DNA of 64,000 nt from an uncultured Latescibacterota bacterium (GCA_958295785.1 OY282377.1:5582896-5646895); one strand, 5' to 3'. Shown: positions 18,146 to 28,115, counted from the stretch's first letter. The notes: a model not told the origin generated them from the sequence alone. Numbers and translations are program-made.

Positions 18146-18925
18146 ATGCTGAAACGTTTTTTCAAGAAACACGCCGATAATTCAGAGAAAGGCGCGAGCA
18201 AGGAAAGGCAAATTTACATTGAAGGGCAAGACGAGCACGTTCAGGAAGCCATGGATCTCCTCACACAGAAAAACCAATTTGACTTGGACGCAACTCTCGT
18301 TGAAGTGACGGAAACCGTGCGCGAAGCCGCCAAAGCCTCCCTGCGCGACATCAAGCTCATGGAAGAAGGCCATTGTCCTGCCTGCGGGCACAAAACCCTG
18401 CGGCAATTTCTCTTTACGACAGTGTGTTCCAGTTGCGGGTGGTTTTCATTTATTTCGCCCGAAGAGGGCAAGTCGCACATTCACTTGCAAAGTGGCCGCA
18501 CCATTGAATGCGGCACCACGTTTGAAACCAAGGGCGATTTTGTGCTCGGCATCACAGATGGCGTTGTGCGCGCCAAAGTGTCCAAAGAAAATGTCGAATA
18601 CATTGAATTTACCTGGACCGACGAAGAGATTCAGCGCAAACGCGAATCGCGGGCACGAGAGGAAGCCGGGATCTGTAGTTGGTGCGAAAAAACGCTCGCA
18701 GAGTCAAAAGAGGAAAATGTCATTGTCTATGCGGCCTTTGGCACCATGCAAGAGCGCTTTGTTTTTTGTTCCGACAAATGCAACGAAGCGTTCCAAAAAC
18801 AATATCCCGTTCGCATTCACAAAAATTGCTATGAACGCTCTTGCCTCGATTGCGATTTGTGCAACAAACGCTACCTGGGCGAAGACGAGACCTTTCTCAA
18901 ATTGTTGGAGCAGGGGAAGGTGTGA
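18146..18925 (+). CDS. Multi-zinc-finger protein of unknown function
   Basis: 259 residues. The start has GAGAGGCC upstream. Three metal sites are seen: a ribbon HCPACGH...CSSCGW (about 76-97), a pair CSWCEK...FCSDKC (about 178-215), and CLDCDLC near 234-240. The first 70 residues are charged and helical (KRFFKKHADNSEKG). There is no membrane helix or signal peptide, so it is cytoplasmic. Zinc-ribbon sets of this kind bind nucleic acid or proteins, but I do not recognise the family. It is a single gene with its own promoter and a strong terminator. Confidence 0.75.
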   Translation: MLKRFFKKHADNSEKGASKERQIYIEGQDEHVQEAMDLLTQKNQFDLDATLVEVTETVREAAKASLRDIKLMEEGHCPACGHKTLRQFLFTTVCSSCGWFSFISPEEGKSHIHLQSGRTIECGTTFETKGDFVLGITDGVVRAKVSKENVEYIEFTWTDEEIQRKRESRAREEAGICSWCEKTLAESKEENVIVYAAFGTMQERFVFCSDKCNEAFQKQYPVRIHKNCYERSCLDCDLCNKRYLGEDETFLKLLEQGKV

Positions 18926-18990
18926 GCGTGCGGATTAGGCGGATGACGCGGATGGGGTATCGCAGGTGGTGTGGAGCGTGCGAAGGACAA

Positions 18991-19026
18991 AGAGGACGCG
19001 GGTTTAATCCGCGTCCTCTTTTTTTT
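18991..19026 (+). terminator. Strong rho-independent terminator
   Basis: AGAGGACGCGG and CCGCGTCCTCT form a perfect 11-bp stem with a seven-base loop, followed by eight T. It ends the zinc-finger transcript. Confidence 0.9.
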
Positions 19027-19129
19027 GGAGAAGTGTGATTTAGCGGTCAGCGTTTGGCGGTCAGCCTCTTCGGGCGGGCACTGGGGCGCCGCCCCTGCGA
19101 TTGCGATTGTTTCTTACGTCTCCCGTCTT

Positions 19130-19593
19130 ATACCAATTTGATTTTTATTTTTTCGTATCCTGCCTCCCATCAGGGAGGAATGAGGAACAGACGTTCCGTA
19201 GAGATCATGCGTTGCTCGTCTCAAGCGTTTGGCTTTGCCTCCGCGTGGGTTGCCTTCGATGCGTTGGCTACGCCTGTGCCTACGGCGTGCGGCGACCTAC
19301 TTTTTTTCAACAGCAAAAAAAGTAGGCAAAAAATGCCGCTCTCATGCGCCGAGGGGCTTGCACAGCGCAAAGCGCTTTTGTAACAGGACGACATGCGTTG
19401 GCCTGCAAGGTGGGTTGCAAGAGGGAGGTGGGTTGCGAGACGGCCTTGCGCGCTGTGCGTGATGGCTTTATCTGATGGTCTTTTGTGATGGCCTGGTTGC
19501 AATGGCTTTTCTGAATGACTGCGTAAGGTCAAGGGAATCATTTGCTGGCAATATATCGCATCACATCAGGGCAATAGAAAATCAAATTGGTAT
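19130..19593. repeat. Four-copy inverted-end element, copy A
   Basis: 464 bp with perfect 16-bp inverted ends (ATACCAATTTGATTTT at the left, its complement at the right). Inside is a conserved hairpin, CTACTTTTTTT/AAAAAAAGTAG, near 19285-19325. Three more copies lie at 40372, 45449 and 49115. The right end stops six bases from the stop codon of the ABC gene. No transposase is encoded. One minus-strand frame stays open over much of the element but changes frame between copies, so coding is doubtful. It looks like a non-autonomous mobile element or a structured RNA unit. Confidence 0.85.
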
Positions 19594-19599
19594 TATCTC

Positions 19600-21516
19600 T
19601 TACCTTTGCCCCGCCATCGCCATAATCCCTTCGATATAGGAATCCGCCACTTCTTCTTTTTGTTTTTGTTGCTGTTCGTAGAGCAAGCGGTACACTTCGG
19701 ATTCGGACAGCAAGTCGTCGTGGACGCCCCAGCCCGCCATGCGCCCGTTGTCCAAGACCAAAATGCGATCCGCGCGCATGGCCGTAGAAATCCGGTGGGT
19801 GATCACAAATGTCGAACGGCCCTCCATCAAGCTATCGAGCGTCTGTTGAATTTTGGCTTCTGTTTTGGCGTCGAGTGCCGAGGTCGTGTCGTCCAGAATC
19901 AAAATACTGGGATCGGTGACAACGGCCATTGCAAAGGCGAGGCGCTGTTTTTGCCCGCCCGACAGGTTGGATCCGCGCTCCTCCACGCGGGCCTCGTATT
20001 TTTCTGGCAATGTCATAATAAAATCGTGCAACTCTGCGGCTTTGGCTGCGTCCATCACTTGTTCGGGCGTGGTATCGGGCTGGCCGTAGCGGATATTCTC
20101 GGCTATCGTGCCCGAAAACAACACGGGTTCTTGCGGCACCATGCTGAGGTGATTTCGCAAGGAGGAAATTTTGAGGTCTTGGATGTCGTAATCGTCCAAA
20201 ATAATTTTGCCTTCTGAAGGTTCGTACAGGCGCATCAACAAGCTGACCAGTGTGCTCTTTCCCGCGCCCGAAGGCCCGACCACGGCCACCGAAGTGCCCG
20301 GACGGACGACAAAATTGAGATCTCGAACAGCGTAATCGCCCGTCTCGGTGTAGCGAAAAGACACGTTGCGAAACGCCACGCGCCCGCGCACGTTGTCGAG
20401 ATTTTTCGCATCTGGCTTGTCCCGAATAACCACCTCTTCATCCAGCACCTCAAACACGCGGCTGATCACCACCAACATCTGTTGCAACACGGCATTGACA
20501 TTGGCCAAAGCGACCAAGGGCATAAAGAGATTGCCCATCGACATGTTGAAATAGATCAGATCCCCAACCGTCATCATCCCGTTGCGGACCTGCAACGCGC
20601 CGAAGTAGAAGATCAGTCCCATCGCAACGCCGCCCACAACCGAACAGGTCGCCCCGAGCGCGGAACTCAAAACCGACTGTTTGACGCCCAGGCGATACAG
20701 CGCGATCAGTCGCCTGAAAAAATCCCGAAATTCTCGGCGTTCGCGCGCATAAGACAAGATGAGGCGAATCCCTTTTGCGCGCTCTTCCAAAAAGCCGGAG
20801 GCCTCGGCGTAATCTTCTCGGAAACGGGTAAAGACATTTGCAATGGGACGCTGGAACAGCTTGTAGGTGACGACATAAGCCGGCAGTACGACAAAGGCGA
20901 GCAGCGCGAGTTTGACGTCGATCGTGAGCAGAATTACAGTGCCCATCAAAATACGTGCGACGTGGCGCGTGGTTTCGACAAAGGTCGTGGTGATTTCGCT
21001 TTGCAACAGCCCCACATCGTCCAAAATCCGCGCCATGATTTTCCCGGTCTGTTGCCGGTCAAAAAACGTCATTTGCAATTTTTGCACCTTCTCGTGCAAA
21101 TCCAGGCGAATGCGAAAGACAATGCGCTGCCCCACATAGGCGATGCTGTACGTGTAAAACCAGTTGATCGTGGCAAAGCACGACCTGACGACCAGATAGA
21201 GAATGAAAATCCACCCCAACCACTCGAGCTTTTCCGTGCGCGTCTTCGGCCTTGTCACCTCTTTGCCCAGCCCCGGAATCGCGGCATGCGGGTCGCGCCG
21301 TGGTCGCCTGTCCGCCTGAATCAACGACTGCCTGTGCGCGTCTGAGACGATTTCGCCCGAGGGCTTGAGTTGCAGGACTTCGTCAACCGTTATTTTGGAA
21401 ATGAAGCCGAGCAAAAACATATAGGACGACGTGATGGTTGCCATCGCGATGACCATCGCCATCCGCACCCAGTACGGCTTGATGTACAAAAGGACAAATC
21501 GCTTCAAACTTTCCAT
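19600..21516 (-). CDS. ABC exporter half with a degenerate Walker B (second gene of pair)
   Basis: 638 residues: six-helix ABC membrane domain (about 1-345) and an ATPase domain (about 375-620). The membrane domain has an insert of about 45 residues after the first helix. Walker A is GPSGAGKST, the signature is SNLSGGQKQR, and the H-loop is ITHRIST. Walker B reads LILDDTTSALD; the catalytic Glu is Asp. With its partner at 21520 it would make an asymmetric heterodimer of the kind known for TM287/288 and BmrCD, exporting lipids or drugs (inference). The ATG follows the partner's stop by three bases. Confidence 0.92.
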   Translation of the reverse strand: MESLKRFVLLYIKPYWVRMAMVIAMATITSSYMFLLGFISKITVDEVLQLKPSGEIVSDAHRQSLIQADRRPRRDPHAAIPGLGKEVTRPKTRTEKLEWLGWIFILYLVVRSCFATINWFYTYSIAYVGQRIVFRIRLDLHEKVQKLQMTFFDRQQTGKIMARILDDVGLLQSEITTTFVETTRHVARILMGTVILLTIDVKLALLAFVVLPAYVVTYKLFQRPIANVFTRFREDYAEASGFLEERAKGIRLILSYARERREFRDFFRRLIALYRLGVKQSVLSSALGATCSVVGGVAMGLIFYFGALQVRNGMMTVGDLIYFNMSMGNLFMPLVALANVNAVLQQMLVVISRVFEVLDEEVVIRDKPDAKNLDNVRGRVAFRNVSFRYTETGDYAVRDLNFVVRPGTSVAVVGPSGAGKSTLVSLLMRLYEPSEGKIILDDYDIQDLKISSLRNHLSMVPQEPVLFSGTIAENIRYGQPDTTPEQVMDAAKAAELHDFIMTLPEKYEARVEERGSNLSGGQKQRLAFAMAVVTDPSILILDDTTSALDAKTEAKIQQTLDSLMEGRSTFVITHRISTAMRADRILVLDNGRMAGWGVHDDLLSESEVYRLLYEQQQKQKEEVADSYIEGIMAMAGQR

Positions 21517-21519
21517 AGC

Positions 21520-23295
21520 TCAACCCGCCATTGCCTCCACAGCCTCTTCAATAGAACCTGCGGCCTGCTGTTCGTAGAGTTGGCGATACTTGCCGTTGGG
21601 GATCTGCAACAATTCTCGATGCGTCCCGGTTTCGATAATTTCGCCGTGATCCATCACCACGATAATATCGGCATTGACGATGGTCGATAGCCGATGGGCG
21701 ATGGCAAAAGATGTGCGCTCCTTTAAGATATTGCCCATCGCCTTTTGTATCAGGGCTTCAGACAGGGAATCGAGCGACGAGGTCGCTTCGTCCAAGATCA
21801 TAATTGCCGGATCGGTCAGCACGGCCCGGGCGATGGCCAAGCGTTGTTTTTCCCCCACCGACAGCTTGATGCCATCATTGCCCAACATCGAGTCGTAGCC
21901 TTCGGGCGTTTGCATAATAAATTCGTGAATCTCGGCAATGCGCGCCGCGGCGATCAATTCGGCATCTGTGGCATCGGGGCGCCCGTACAGCAGATTTTCC
22001 CGAATCGTTCCATTAAACATCACCGAATCTTGCAACACCTGTCCGATCTGCGTTCGCAAGGTTCGCAACTTCACGTCTCGCACATCGTAGCCATCAATTG
22101 AAATGCGCCCTTTGTTCACGTCGAAAAAGCGCATCAACAAACTCGTCATCGTGGTTTTGCCGCATCCGGTGTGCCCGACGAGCGCGACCATCTGCCCAGG
22201 CTGAACTTCCAAGTCGATCCCCTTGAGGACAGGCTCTCCTTTTTTGTATTCAAAATGCACGTTTTCAAACGCGACGTGCCCTTTGATGGGCGGCAATTCA
22301 ACGGCGTCTTCACGGTCTTTGATCTCGATGGGAAAATCCAAAATTTCCAAAATGCGGTCCACGGATACCATCACGGCTTGGAGGCGCATGGCAATTTGCG
22401 TGAGGTTGAGGATGGGCTGAAACATGCGGCTCGAATACGAAAAAAACGCCATCACAGCGCCATAAGTCATTTCGCCTTCGATCACGTAATAACAGCCCAG
22501 GCAAAAGATCACCGTGTTGCGAAAGCCAGATACCCCCCATGTGCCCGCGTAATAGCCCGCGCGGTGCGAGGCAGATTGCATCGCGGCGTCCAAACTGCTG
22601 TGTGTATCTTCTGCAAATGCGCGGTTTTCTCTGCGCTCTCGCCCATAAGATTTTACCAGTTGCACCCCGGTCAACCGCTCTTGCAACCCCACGGAGACCC
22701 GATCCATTTTTCTGCGCCAAAGGCTTATTGACTCTCTGATGGGCGTGCGCCACCCGTAATAATTGAGAAAATACAGGGGCAACAACACGAGCAGCAAACA
22801 ACCCATTTTCCAATTCAGACCCATACAAAAGGCAAGCGCGACCCAGAACGACACAAAGTCGATAATAATGCCCAGCATGCGCGATGTGACCATGCCGCGA
22901 ACACTCGCCACATCGCCCATCACGCGCGACATGATTTTGCCCGTGCCCATTTCGTCGTAAAATCGCATGGGCAATTTCAACATGTGCTCGTAGATGAACT
23001 TCCGCATCTGCGTCGTCAACCCCCAGCCCACATAGGCGTTGGTAAATGAAATGGCAATTCGCATCGCAGCAGACGCGATGGGCAGGCAGATCGAGATAAC
23101 CAAGAGCACTTCCAGCACGCGCCAGTTGCCGTCGACAATGACGTCGTCGATGACGTACTTCATCACCAGCGGGGGCATCATGCCCAGGGTTGTCATTGTC
23201 GCGGTGAGGCACAACAGCAAGATCAGGCGCGATTTGTATGGCGTGACAAAATGCGCCAGTTTGCGTAATTTTTCCATATTGCCTTCGTCTGCCAT
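21520..23295 (-). CDS. ABC exporter half with a degenerate signature motif (first gene of pair)
   Basis: 591 residues from the ATG at 23295 (GAGGGCAAT just upstream; in-frame ATGs at 23310 and 23277 are alternatives because the DNA 'GGCAATATG' is doubled). It has a six-helix membrane domain and an ATPase with Walker A GHTGCGKTT, a normal Walker B (MILDEATSSLD) and H-loop IAHRLST. The signature is altered to LSVGEKQR. This complements the partner: the consensus site pairs this Walker B with the partner's LSGGQ, and the other site is degenerate on both faces. The transported substrate is unknown; no periplasmic partner lies nearby. Confidence 0.92.
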   Translation of the reverse strand: MADEGNMEKLRKLAHFVTPYKSRLILLLCLTATMTTLGMMPPLVMKYVIDDVIVDGNWRVLEVLLVISICLPIASAAMRIAISFTNAYVGWGLTTQMRKFIYEHMLKLPMRFYDEMGTGKIMSRVMGDVASVRGMVTSRMLGIIIDFVSFWVALAFCMGLNWKMGCLLLVLLPLYFLNYYGWRTPIRESISLWRRKMDRVSVGLQERLTGVQLVKSYGRERRENRAFAEDTHSSLDAAMQSASHRAGYYAGTWGVSGFRNTVIFCLGCYYVIEGEMTYGAVMAFFSYSSRMFQPILNLTQIAMRLQAVMVSVDRILEILDFPIEIKDREDAVELPPIKGHVAFENVHFEYKKGEPVLKGIDLEVQPGQMVALVGHTGCGKTTMTSLLMRFFDVNKGRISIDGYDVRDVKLRTLRTQIGQVLQDSVMFNGTIRENLLYGRPDATDAELIAAARIAEIHEFIMQTPEGYDSMLGNDGIKLSVGEKQRLAIARAVLTDPAIMILDEATSSLDSLSEALIQKAMGNILKERTSFAIAHRLSTIVNADIIVVMDHGEIIETGTHRELLQIPNGKYRQLYEQQAAGSIEEAVEAMAG

Positions 23296-23449
23296 ATTGC
23301 CCTCGTTCATCTGTGAGCGAAAAATAAGTTGCAGATTTTCGGATCTCGATGCTTTTTGGAGCAGTAAAAAATAACATTTAAGCACGGATTGTCAAACATA
23401 TCAAGACAACTTTTGGGCACTTGAGACCCTCTCATTGCGTGTCGCGATC

Positions 23450-24745
23450 ATGAAAAATTTCTCGGCGATGACCTTCGCACAAATTCGCGCGTACATCAAA
23501 TCTGTCGATTCACTGGACGAAAGGTGCCTCCACGCGCTTGAACGGGATGCGCGCATTGGGGTTCGGGCACTCGCGGCAGGGGTGCGAAAAAAGAGAAAAG
23601 CGCGAGCCGGCGAGCATGCGCGCCTCGAGCGCATGCTCGCGTGGGAAAAAAAACTCAAAGAACGGGGCATTGAACGCATCGCGGGCGTGGATGAAGCCGG
23701 GCGCGGGCCGCTTGCGGGTCCCGTGGTCGCGGCAGCGGTTGTTTTGCCGCCCGATACGCTCATTCTCGGATTGAACGACTCCAAGGCCCTGTCCGAAAAG
23801 CGCAGAGAAGCCCTTTTCAAAACCATCCGCGAAGTGGCCCTCGCCATTGGCGTGGGCGAAGCGTCTCCAGAAGAGATAGACGAGTACAATATCCGCAACG
23901 CCACGCACCGCGCCATGTGCAAAGCACTCGCCGCCTTGGGTATGTCGCCCGACCGCGTGCTCGTGGATGGCAATGCGGTTCCGCAAAGTCCATTTCCCGA
24001 ACAGGCGATAGTCGGCGGGGACAGGGCTTCGCTTTCCATAGCTGCCGCATCTGTGATCGCCAAAGTGACGCGCGACCGATTGATGGTTGCCTACCACGCG
24101 CAATATCCCGATTACGGCTTTGCATCGCACAAGGGATACGGCAGCGCGGATCACCTCGCCGCCTTGCGAAAACACGGCCCCTGCCCGATCCACCGGCAGT
24201 CTTTCAAAGGCGTTTTTGAAGTGGCGCGAAACCGCTCTGAGGATTTTGAAATTTTTGCCGAAGGGATTCGCACCGCGACCAACTGCGACCAACTCCAAGC
24301 CATGGGAAAATCTATCGCCAGCGCGGGCAAACACATCTCGCCAGACGAACTCGATGCCCTGCGCCGGCTTTTTCGCACGCGCCGCGCCCGGCTTCAGCGG
24401 TCTGGCCCAAAAGGCGAGCAGTTGGCAGAAACATTTTTGAAGCAAAAGGGATATGGCATTCTCGCGCACGGATTTCGCGCTGTGGGCGGTGAAATCGACC
24501 TGATTGCACAGCGCGACAACACCGCGGTTTTTGTCGAGGTCAAAACCGCGACCACCGATCAGTTTGGGCAGCCCGAGTCGTGGGTGACACCGACCAAGCA
24601 AGCGCAGATCATCAAGGTTGCAACCGCCTACCTGCAACAACACCCCGACTCGGCCTCTCGATTTGACGTCATCGCCATTGACCTGACGCAACCGCGCCCC
24701 GTCATCCGGCACTATGAAAACGCCTTTACAGTGGGTGAGAAGTGA
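23450..24745 (+). CDS. rnhB: Fusion of ribonuclease HII and YraN (UPF0102) nuclease domain
   Basis: 431 residues. An N-terminal helical extension (about 7-65) resembles the substrate-binding region of longer RNase HII enzymes. The catalytic domain follows (about 75-270): GVDEAGRGPLAGP gives the Asp-Glu pair, LVDGN the next Asp and AAASVIAKVTRD the last, plus HKGYGS. A linker of about 60 residues leads to a YraN domain (about 320-425): GEIDLIAQR...VFVEVKT, the D-x(n)-E-x-K of the restriction-like fold. RNase HII removes RNA from RNA-DNA hybrids; YraN is a putative nuclease. The two genes are often neighbours, so a fused protein is reasonable. The start is not sharp: no good ribosome binding site precedes the ATG. 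Confidence 0.92.
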   Translation: MKNFSAMTFAQIRAYIKSVDSLDERCLHALERDARIGVRALAAGVRKKRKARAGEHARLERMLAWEKKLKERGIERIAGVDEAGRGPLAGPVVAAAVVLPPDTLILGLNDSKALSEKRREALFKTIREVALAIGVGEASPEEIDEYNIRNATHRAMCKALAALGMSPDRVLVDGNAVPQSPFPEQAIVGGDRASLSIAAASVIAKVTRDRLMVAYHAQYPDYGFASHKGYGSADHLAALRKHGPCPIHRQSFKGVFEVARNRSEDFEIFAEGIRTATNCDQLQAMGKSIASAGKHISPDELDALRRLFRTRRARLQRSGPKGEQLAETFLKQKGYGILAHGFRAVGGEIDLIAQRDNTAVFVEVKTATTDQFGQPESWVTPTKQAQIIKVATAYLQQHPDSASRFDVIAIDLTQPRPVIRHYENAFTVGEK

Positions 24746-24800
24746 AGGGATCCATTGAAGAGACGCGAGCGGGGTACAATCGCGTTTTGCCTCTTAAATC

Positions 24801-24829
24801 TTGACAATATTTCCCCTTGCCGTTACTTT
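24801..24829 (+). promoter_or_regulatory. Promoter of hisS-aspS
   Basis: TTGACA, 17 bp, TACTTT, ending 33 bp before the hisS ATG. Confidence 0.5.
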
Positions 24830-24862
24830 TGCTTTTCGCAAAAAACAGCCTACTATGGATCG

Positions 24863-26161
24863 ATGCCCATGACACAGTTGATTCCCAAAGTAAAAGGCAC
24901 CCGCGATTTTTACCCCGAAGATTGGGCCTACCAAAAGTGGCTCTGCGAGAAATTTATCGGCGTGGGAGACCTGTTTGGATACCGAGAATACGAAAGCTCA
25001 ATTCTCGAATACATCGCCCTATACCTGGGCAAAAGCAGCGAGGAAATCGTCGCGCAACAGACATTCACCCTGTCGGATCGCGACGGCAAACAACTCGTCA
25101 TGCGCCCCGAACTCACGCCCACGCTCGCGCGCATGGTCGCGCAAAAAGAAGGCGAACTCACCTTCCCTATCCGCTGGCAATCCTACGGTCGGTTCTTTCG
25201 CTACGAGCGTCCGCAGCGCGGTCGGGGGCGTTCTTTTTTTCAGTGGAACATCGACGCGCTCGGCAGCGACAGCCATCTGGCCGATGCCGAAATGATCGCC
25301 ATTGCTTGCACCCTGTTCAACCATCTCGGTCTCGGCCCCGAACACGCGACCATCCGCGTCAATGACCGGGAGGGGCTCGAGGGTCTCATCGCCAAAAAGC
25401 TAGCCCTATCACCCGCAGACATTCGACCGGTTTTTGCGGCTATTGACCGCATAGACAAAATGCCCGAGGAAAAATTTCGCGCCTATCTGACCGATGATTT
25501 GGGCCTGAGCGCAGGCCAAGTTGACGCCCTCTACGACCTGCTCCACACCGCAGACCTGGGGTTTTCCCCGTGGCTTGCGCGCGTTTTTGAACACCTCGAC
25601 AAAAGCGGCGTGATCGCCTTCGTCGAACTCGACCTCAAAATTGTGCGCGGGTTTGACTACTACACGCGCACAGTCTTTGAAGCATGGGCGAAAACCTCGT
25701 TGCGCCGCGCGCTGTTTGGAGGCGGGCGGTACGACAATCTCACCCGTCAAGTGGGGGGCAAACGCCAGATACCGGGTGTGGGATTCGCTGTCGGGGATAT
25801 GGCGATCACCGAATTGCTCAAGGAAATCGACGCCTATCCCCAGATCGAACCCCCCGGCGCGTGCGTCTTTGTAACGGTCTTCTCGGAAGACCTGCTCGCA
25901 CAATCGTCTGCTTTTGCCGAAAGCCTGCGCCGCGGGGGCATTGCCACAGAACTGCATCTCACACCGGGCCAGCGGCTCGACCGGCAATTCAGACATGCGG
26001 ACCGTCAAAATATCCCCTTTGCCGCGGTGATCGGCCCAGACGAGGCGGCTGCCAAGACCATCGTGCTCAAAGACCTCGAAAATCGCGCACAACGGGTTTT
26101 TTCGCAAAGCGACCTATCCGCCATAAAAACAGCCCTGAAAAACGGAATTTCCAAAACGTAG
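24863..26161 (+). CDS. hisS: Histidyl-tRNA synthetase
   Basis: 432 residues. Class II synthetase that charges tRNA-His. Motif 1 follows KVKGTRDFYPED; motif 2 is RWQSYGRFFRYERPQRGRGR; the His-specific signatures RGFDYYTRTVFE and LFGGGRYDNL are complete, and an anticodon-binding domain ends the protein. Start: the ATG at 24863 (MPMTQLIPKVKG), six bases before another ATG; there is no strong ribosome binding site, and the predicted promoter starts the message just upstream. aspS follows after 9 bp, so the two form an operon, a common pairing. Confidence 0.97.
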   Translation: MPMTQLIPKVKGTRDFYPEDWAYQKWLCEKFIGVGDLFGYREYESSILEYIALYLGKSSEEIVAQQTFTLSDRDGKQLVMRPELTPTLARMVAQKEGELTFPIRWQSYGRFFRYERPQRGRGRSFFQWNIDALGSDSHLADAEMIAIACTLFNHLGLGPEHATIRVNDREGLEGLIAKKLALSPADIRPVFAAIDRIDKMPEEKFRAYLTDDLGLSAGQVDALYDLLHTADLGFSPWLARVFEHLDKSGVIAFVELDLKIVRGFDYYTRTVFEAWAKTSLRRALFGGGRYDNLTRQVGGKRQIPGVGFAVGDMAITELLKEIDAYPQIEPPGACVFVTVFSEDLLAQSSAFAESLRRGGIATELHLTPGQRLDRQFRHADRQNIPFAAVIGPDEAAAKTIVLKDLENRAQRVFSQSDLSAIKTALKNGISKT

Positions 26162-26170
26162 GAGACAGCC

Positions 26171-27946
26171 ATGCCAGAGTCGCTCGGCGACTGGAAACGC
26201 ACGCACAACTGCGGCGAATTGCGTATTGAAAATGTAGGCGAGGAAGTTTGCCTGATGGGTTGGGTTGGCAAAAGACGCGACCACGGGGGGGTGATTTTCG
26301 TGGATTTGCGCGACCGCCACGGCATCACGCAAGTGGTCTTTCGCCCCGACCTCAAAGCGGATACACACGCCATTGCCGAGGGGATTCGCAACGAATACGT
26401 CTTGGCCATTAAAGGCCGCGTTGAACCCCGCCCAGAAGGCATGGCAAATCCCAAATTGCCCACCGGCGCCATTGACATCGAATGTTCAGACCTGCGCCTT
26501 CTCAACGAATCAGACACACCGCCATTTGCCATTGAACCCGACATCGACGTCAACGAAGAACTGCGCCTGCGCTATCGCTACTTGGATTTGCGCCGCCCCG
26601 AGATGCAGCAGGCCCTGCTTTTGAGACATCGCGCCGCGCAGGAAACGCGCCAATATTTGACCGCACAGGGCTTTCTCGAAATCGAAACCCCCTTTCTCAT
26701 GAAGAGCACGCCCGAAGGCGCGAGAGATTATCTCGTGCCCTCTCGCGTTCAAAGAGGCCATTTTTACGCCCTGCCCCAATCGCCTCAAACCTACAAACAG
26801 TTGCTCATGATCGCGGGCTATGATCGCTATTTTCAAATCGTGCGCTGTTTCCGCGACGAAGATCTGCGCGGCGACCGCCAGCCCGAGTTTACGCAAATTG
26901 ACATTGAAATGGCATTTGTCACCGAAGACGATGTGATGCACTTCTCAGAAGGGCTTACGCGTCATCTGTTCGCGCGCGTCATCGGCGTTGACATTCCCGC
27001 TCCCATTCCGCGAATGACCTACCGCGAGGCCATGGACCGCTTTGGCACGGATCGTCCAGACACGCGCTTTGGCCTGGAAATTGTCGATATTTCAGACGCG
27101 GCGCACGCCTCGGATTTTCAGGTCTTCAAATCCGTGCTCGCGTCCGGCGGGCAGGTTCGCGGCATCAATGCCAAAGGATGTGCAAACTACTCGCGCAAGC
27201 AGATCGATGACCTCACGGCGTTCGTGGCAAGACACGGCGCACGCGGCCTCGCGTGGATCAAAGTGGCCGACAAGGGCCTCGAATCGTCTATCGTCAAATT
27301 CTTCCCGGCCCAAGCCCAACAGATGCTCAGATCGGCACTCGACGCGCAAATCGGCGACCTGCTCTTATTCGTCGCCGATCAACCCGCCATTGTCGCAACC
27401 GCGCTGGGCAACCTGCGCTTGGAACTCGCGCGGCAACAAGACCTGATGAGGGCCGACCATTTCAGTTTCTTGTGGGTGACGCAATTCCCGCTCCTCGAAT
27501 TTGACGACGGGGAAAAACGCTATGTCGCCTGCCACCATCCCTTCACATCGCCGATGGAAGCAGACCTCCCCATGCTCGAGACCGCGCCTGGCGACGTTCG
27601 CGCACGCGCCTATGATCTCGTTCTCAATGGCAATGAAGTCGCCGGCGGAAGCATCCGTATCCACCAAAGAGAAATCCAAGAGCGCGTGTTTCGCATGTTG
27701 GGCATATCGGAACGCGAATCCCGGGAAAAGTTCGGCTTTTTGCTCGACGCGTTTCGCTATGGCGCGCCCCCCCATGGCGGCATCGCATTTGGATACGACC
27801 GCTTGATCGCCCTGATGGCGGGCAAAGCGTTCATCCGCGACGTCATTCCATTTCCAAAAACCAATACCGCGGCGTCTCTTATGGACGGGGCGCCATCCGC
27901 AGTGGATTCGGCTCAACTCCGCGAGCTCGGTTTGCGCTTGTCGTGA
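26171..27946 (+). CDS. aspS: Aspartyl-tRNA synthetase, bacterial type
   Basis: 591 residues, the length of bacterial enzymes with a GAD insert. The N-terminal OB-fold anticodon domain shows LMGWVGKRRDHGGVIFVDLRD. The class II core has FLEIETPFL, RDEDLRGDRQPEFTQ and a C-terminal GIAFGYDRLIALM. The insert lies between about 290 and 420. It charges tRNA-Asp; whether it also charges tRNA-Asn cannot be told from these motifs alone. AGGAGACAGCC sits before the ATG. Second gene of the hisS operon. Confidence 0.97.
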   Translation: MPESLGDWKRTHNCGELRIENVGEEVCLMGWVGKRRDHGGVIFVDLRDRHGITQVVFRPDLKADTHAIAEGIRNEYVLAIKGRVEPRPEGMANPKLPTGAIDIECSDLRLLNESDTPPFAIEPDIDVNEELRLRYRYLDLRRPEMQQALLLRHRAAQETRQYLTAQGFLEIETPFLMKSTPEGARDYLVPSRVQRGHFYALPQSPQTYKQLLMIAGYDRYFQIVRCFRDEDLRGDRQPEFTQIDIEMAFVTEDDVMHFSEGLTRHLFARVIGVDIPAPIPRMTYREAMDRFGTDRPDTRFGLEIVDISDAAHASDFQVFKSVLASGGQVRGINAKGCANYSRKQIDDLTAFVARHGARGLAWIKVADKGLESSIVKFFPAQAQQMLRSALDAQIGDLLLFVADQPAIVATALGNLRLELARQQDLMRADHFSFLWVTQFPLLEFDDGEKRYVACHHPFTSPMEADLPMLETAPGDVRARAYDLVLNGNEVAGGSIRIHQREIQERVFRMLGISERESREKFGFLLDAFRYGAPPHGGIAFGYDRLIALMAGKAFIRDVIPFPKTNTAASLMDGAPSAVDSAQLRELGLRLS

Positions 27947-27993
27947 TCGCTTCGGACTGTTATTTCGATAGCGTTTATCCACAAAACTTTTTC

Positions 27994-28022
27994 TTGACTT
28001 TCTGTATTTTATGTAGTAAGTT
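27994..28022 (+). promoter_or_regulatory. Possible promoter of the lipoprotein/LysM pair
   Basis: TTGACT, 17 bp, TAAGTT in an AT-rich stretch about 95 bp before the lipoprotein start. The -10 is weak. Confidence 0.35.
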
Positions 28023-28115
28023 CTGCAAGTTGTCATATCAAAAAAATTATTTTTTGATAACTCCTAAAAATTTAACATAGTTACGCCAATATTGACACAA
28101 GGAGGTTATCGGGTT

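Noticed and set aside
19221-19541. Protein gene inside the four-copy element
   Set aside because: The frame is partly conserved but shifts between copies after the Lys-Lys region and has no good ribosome binding site.
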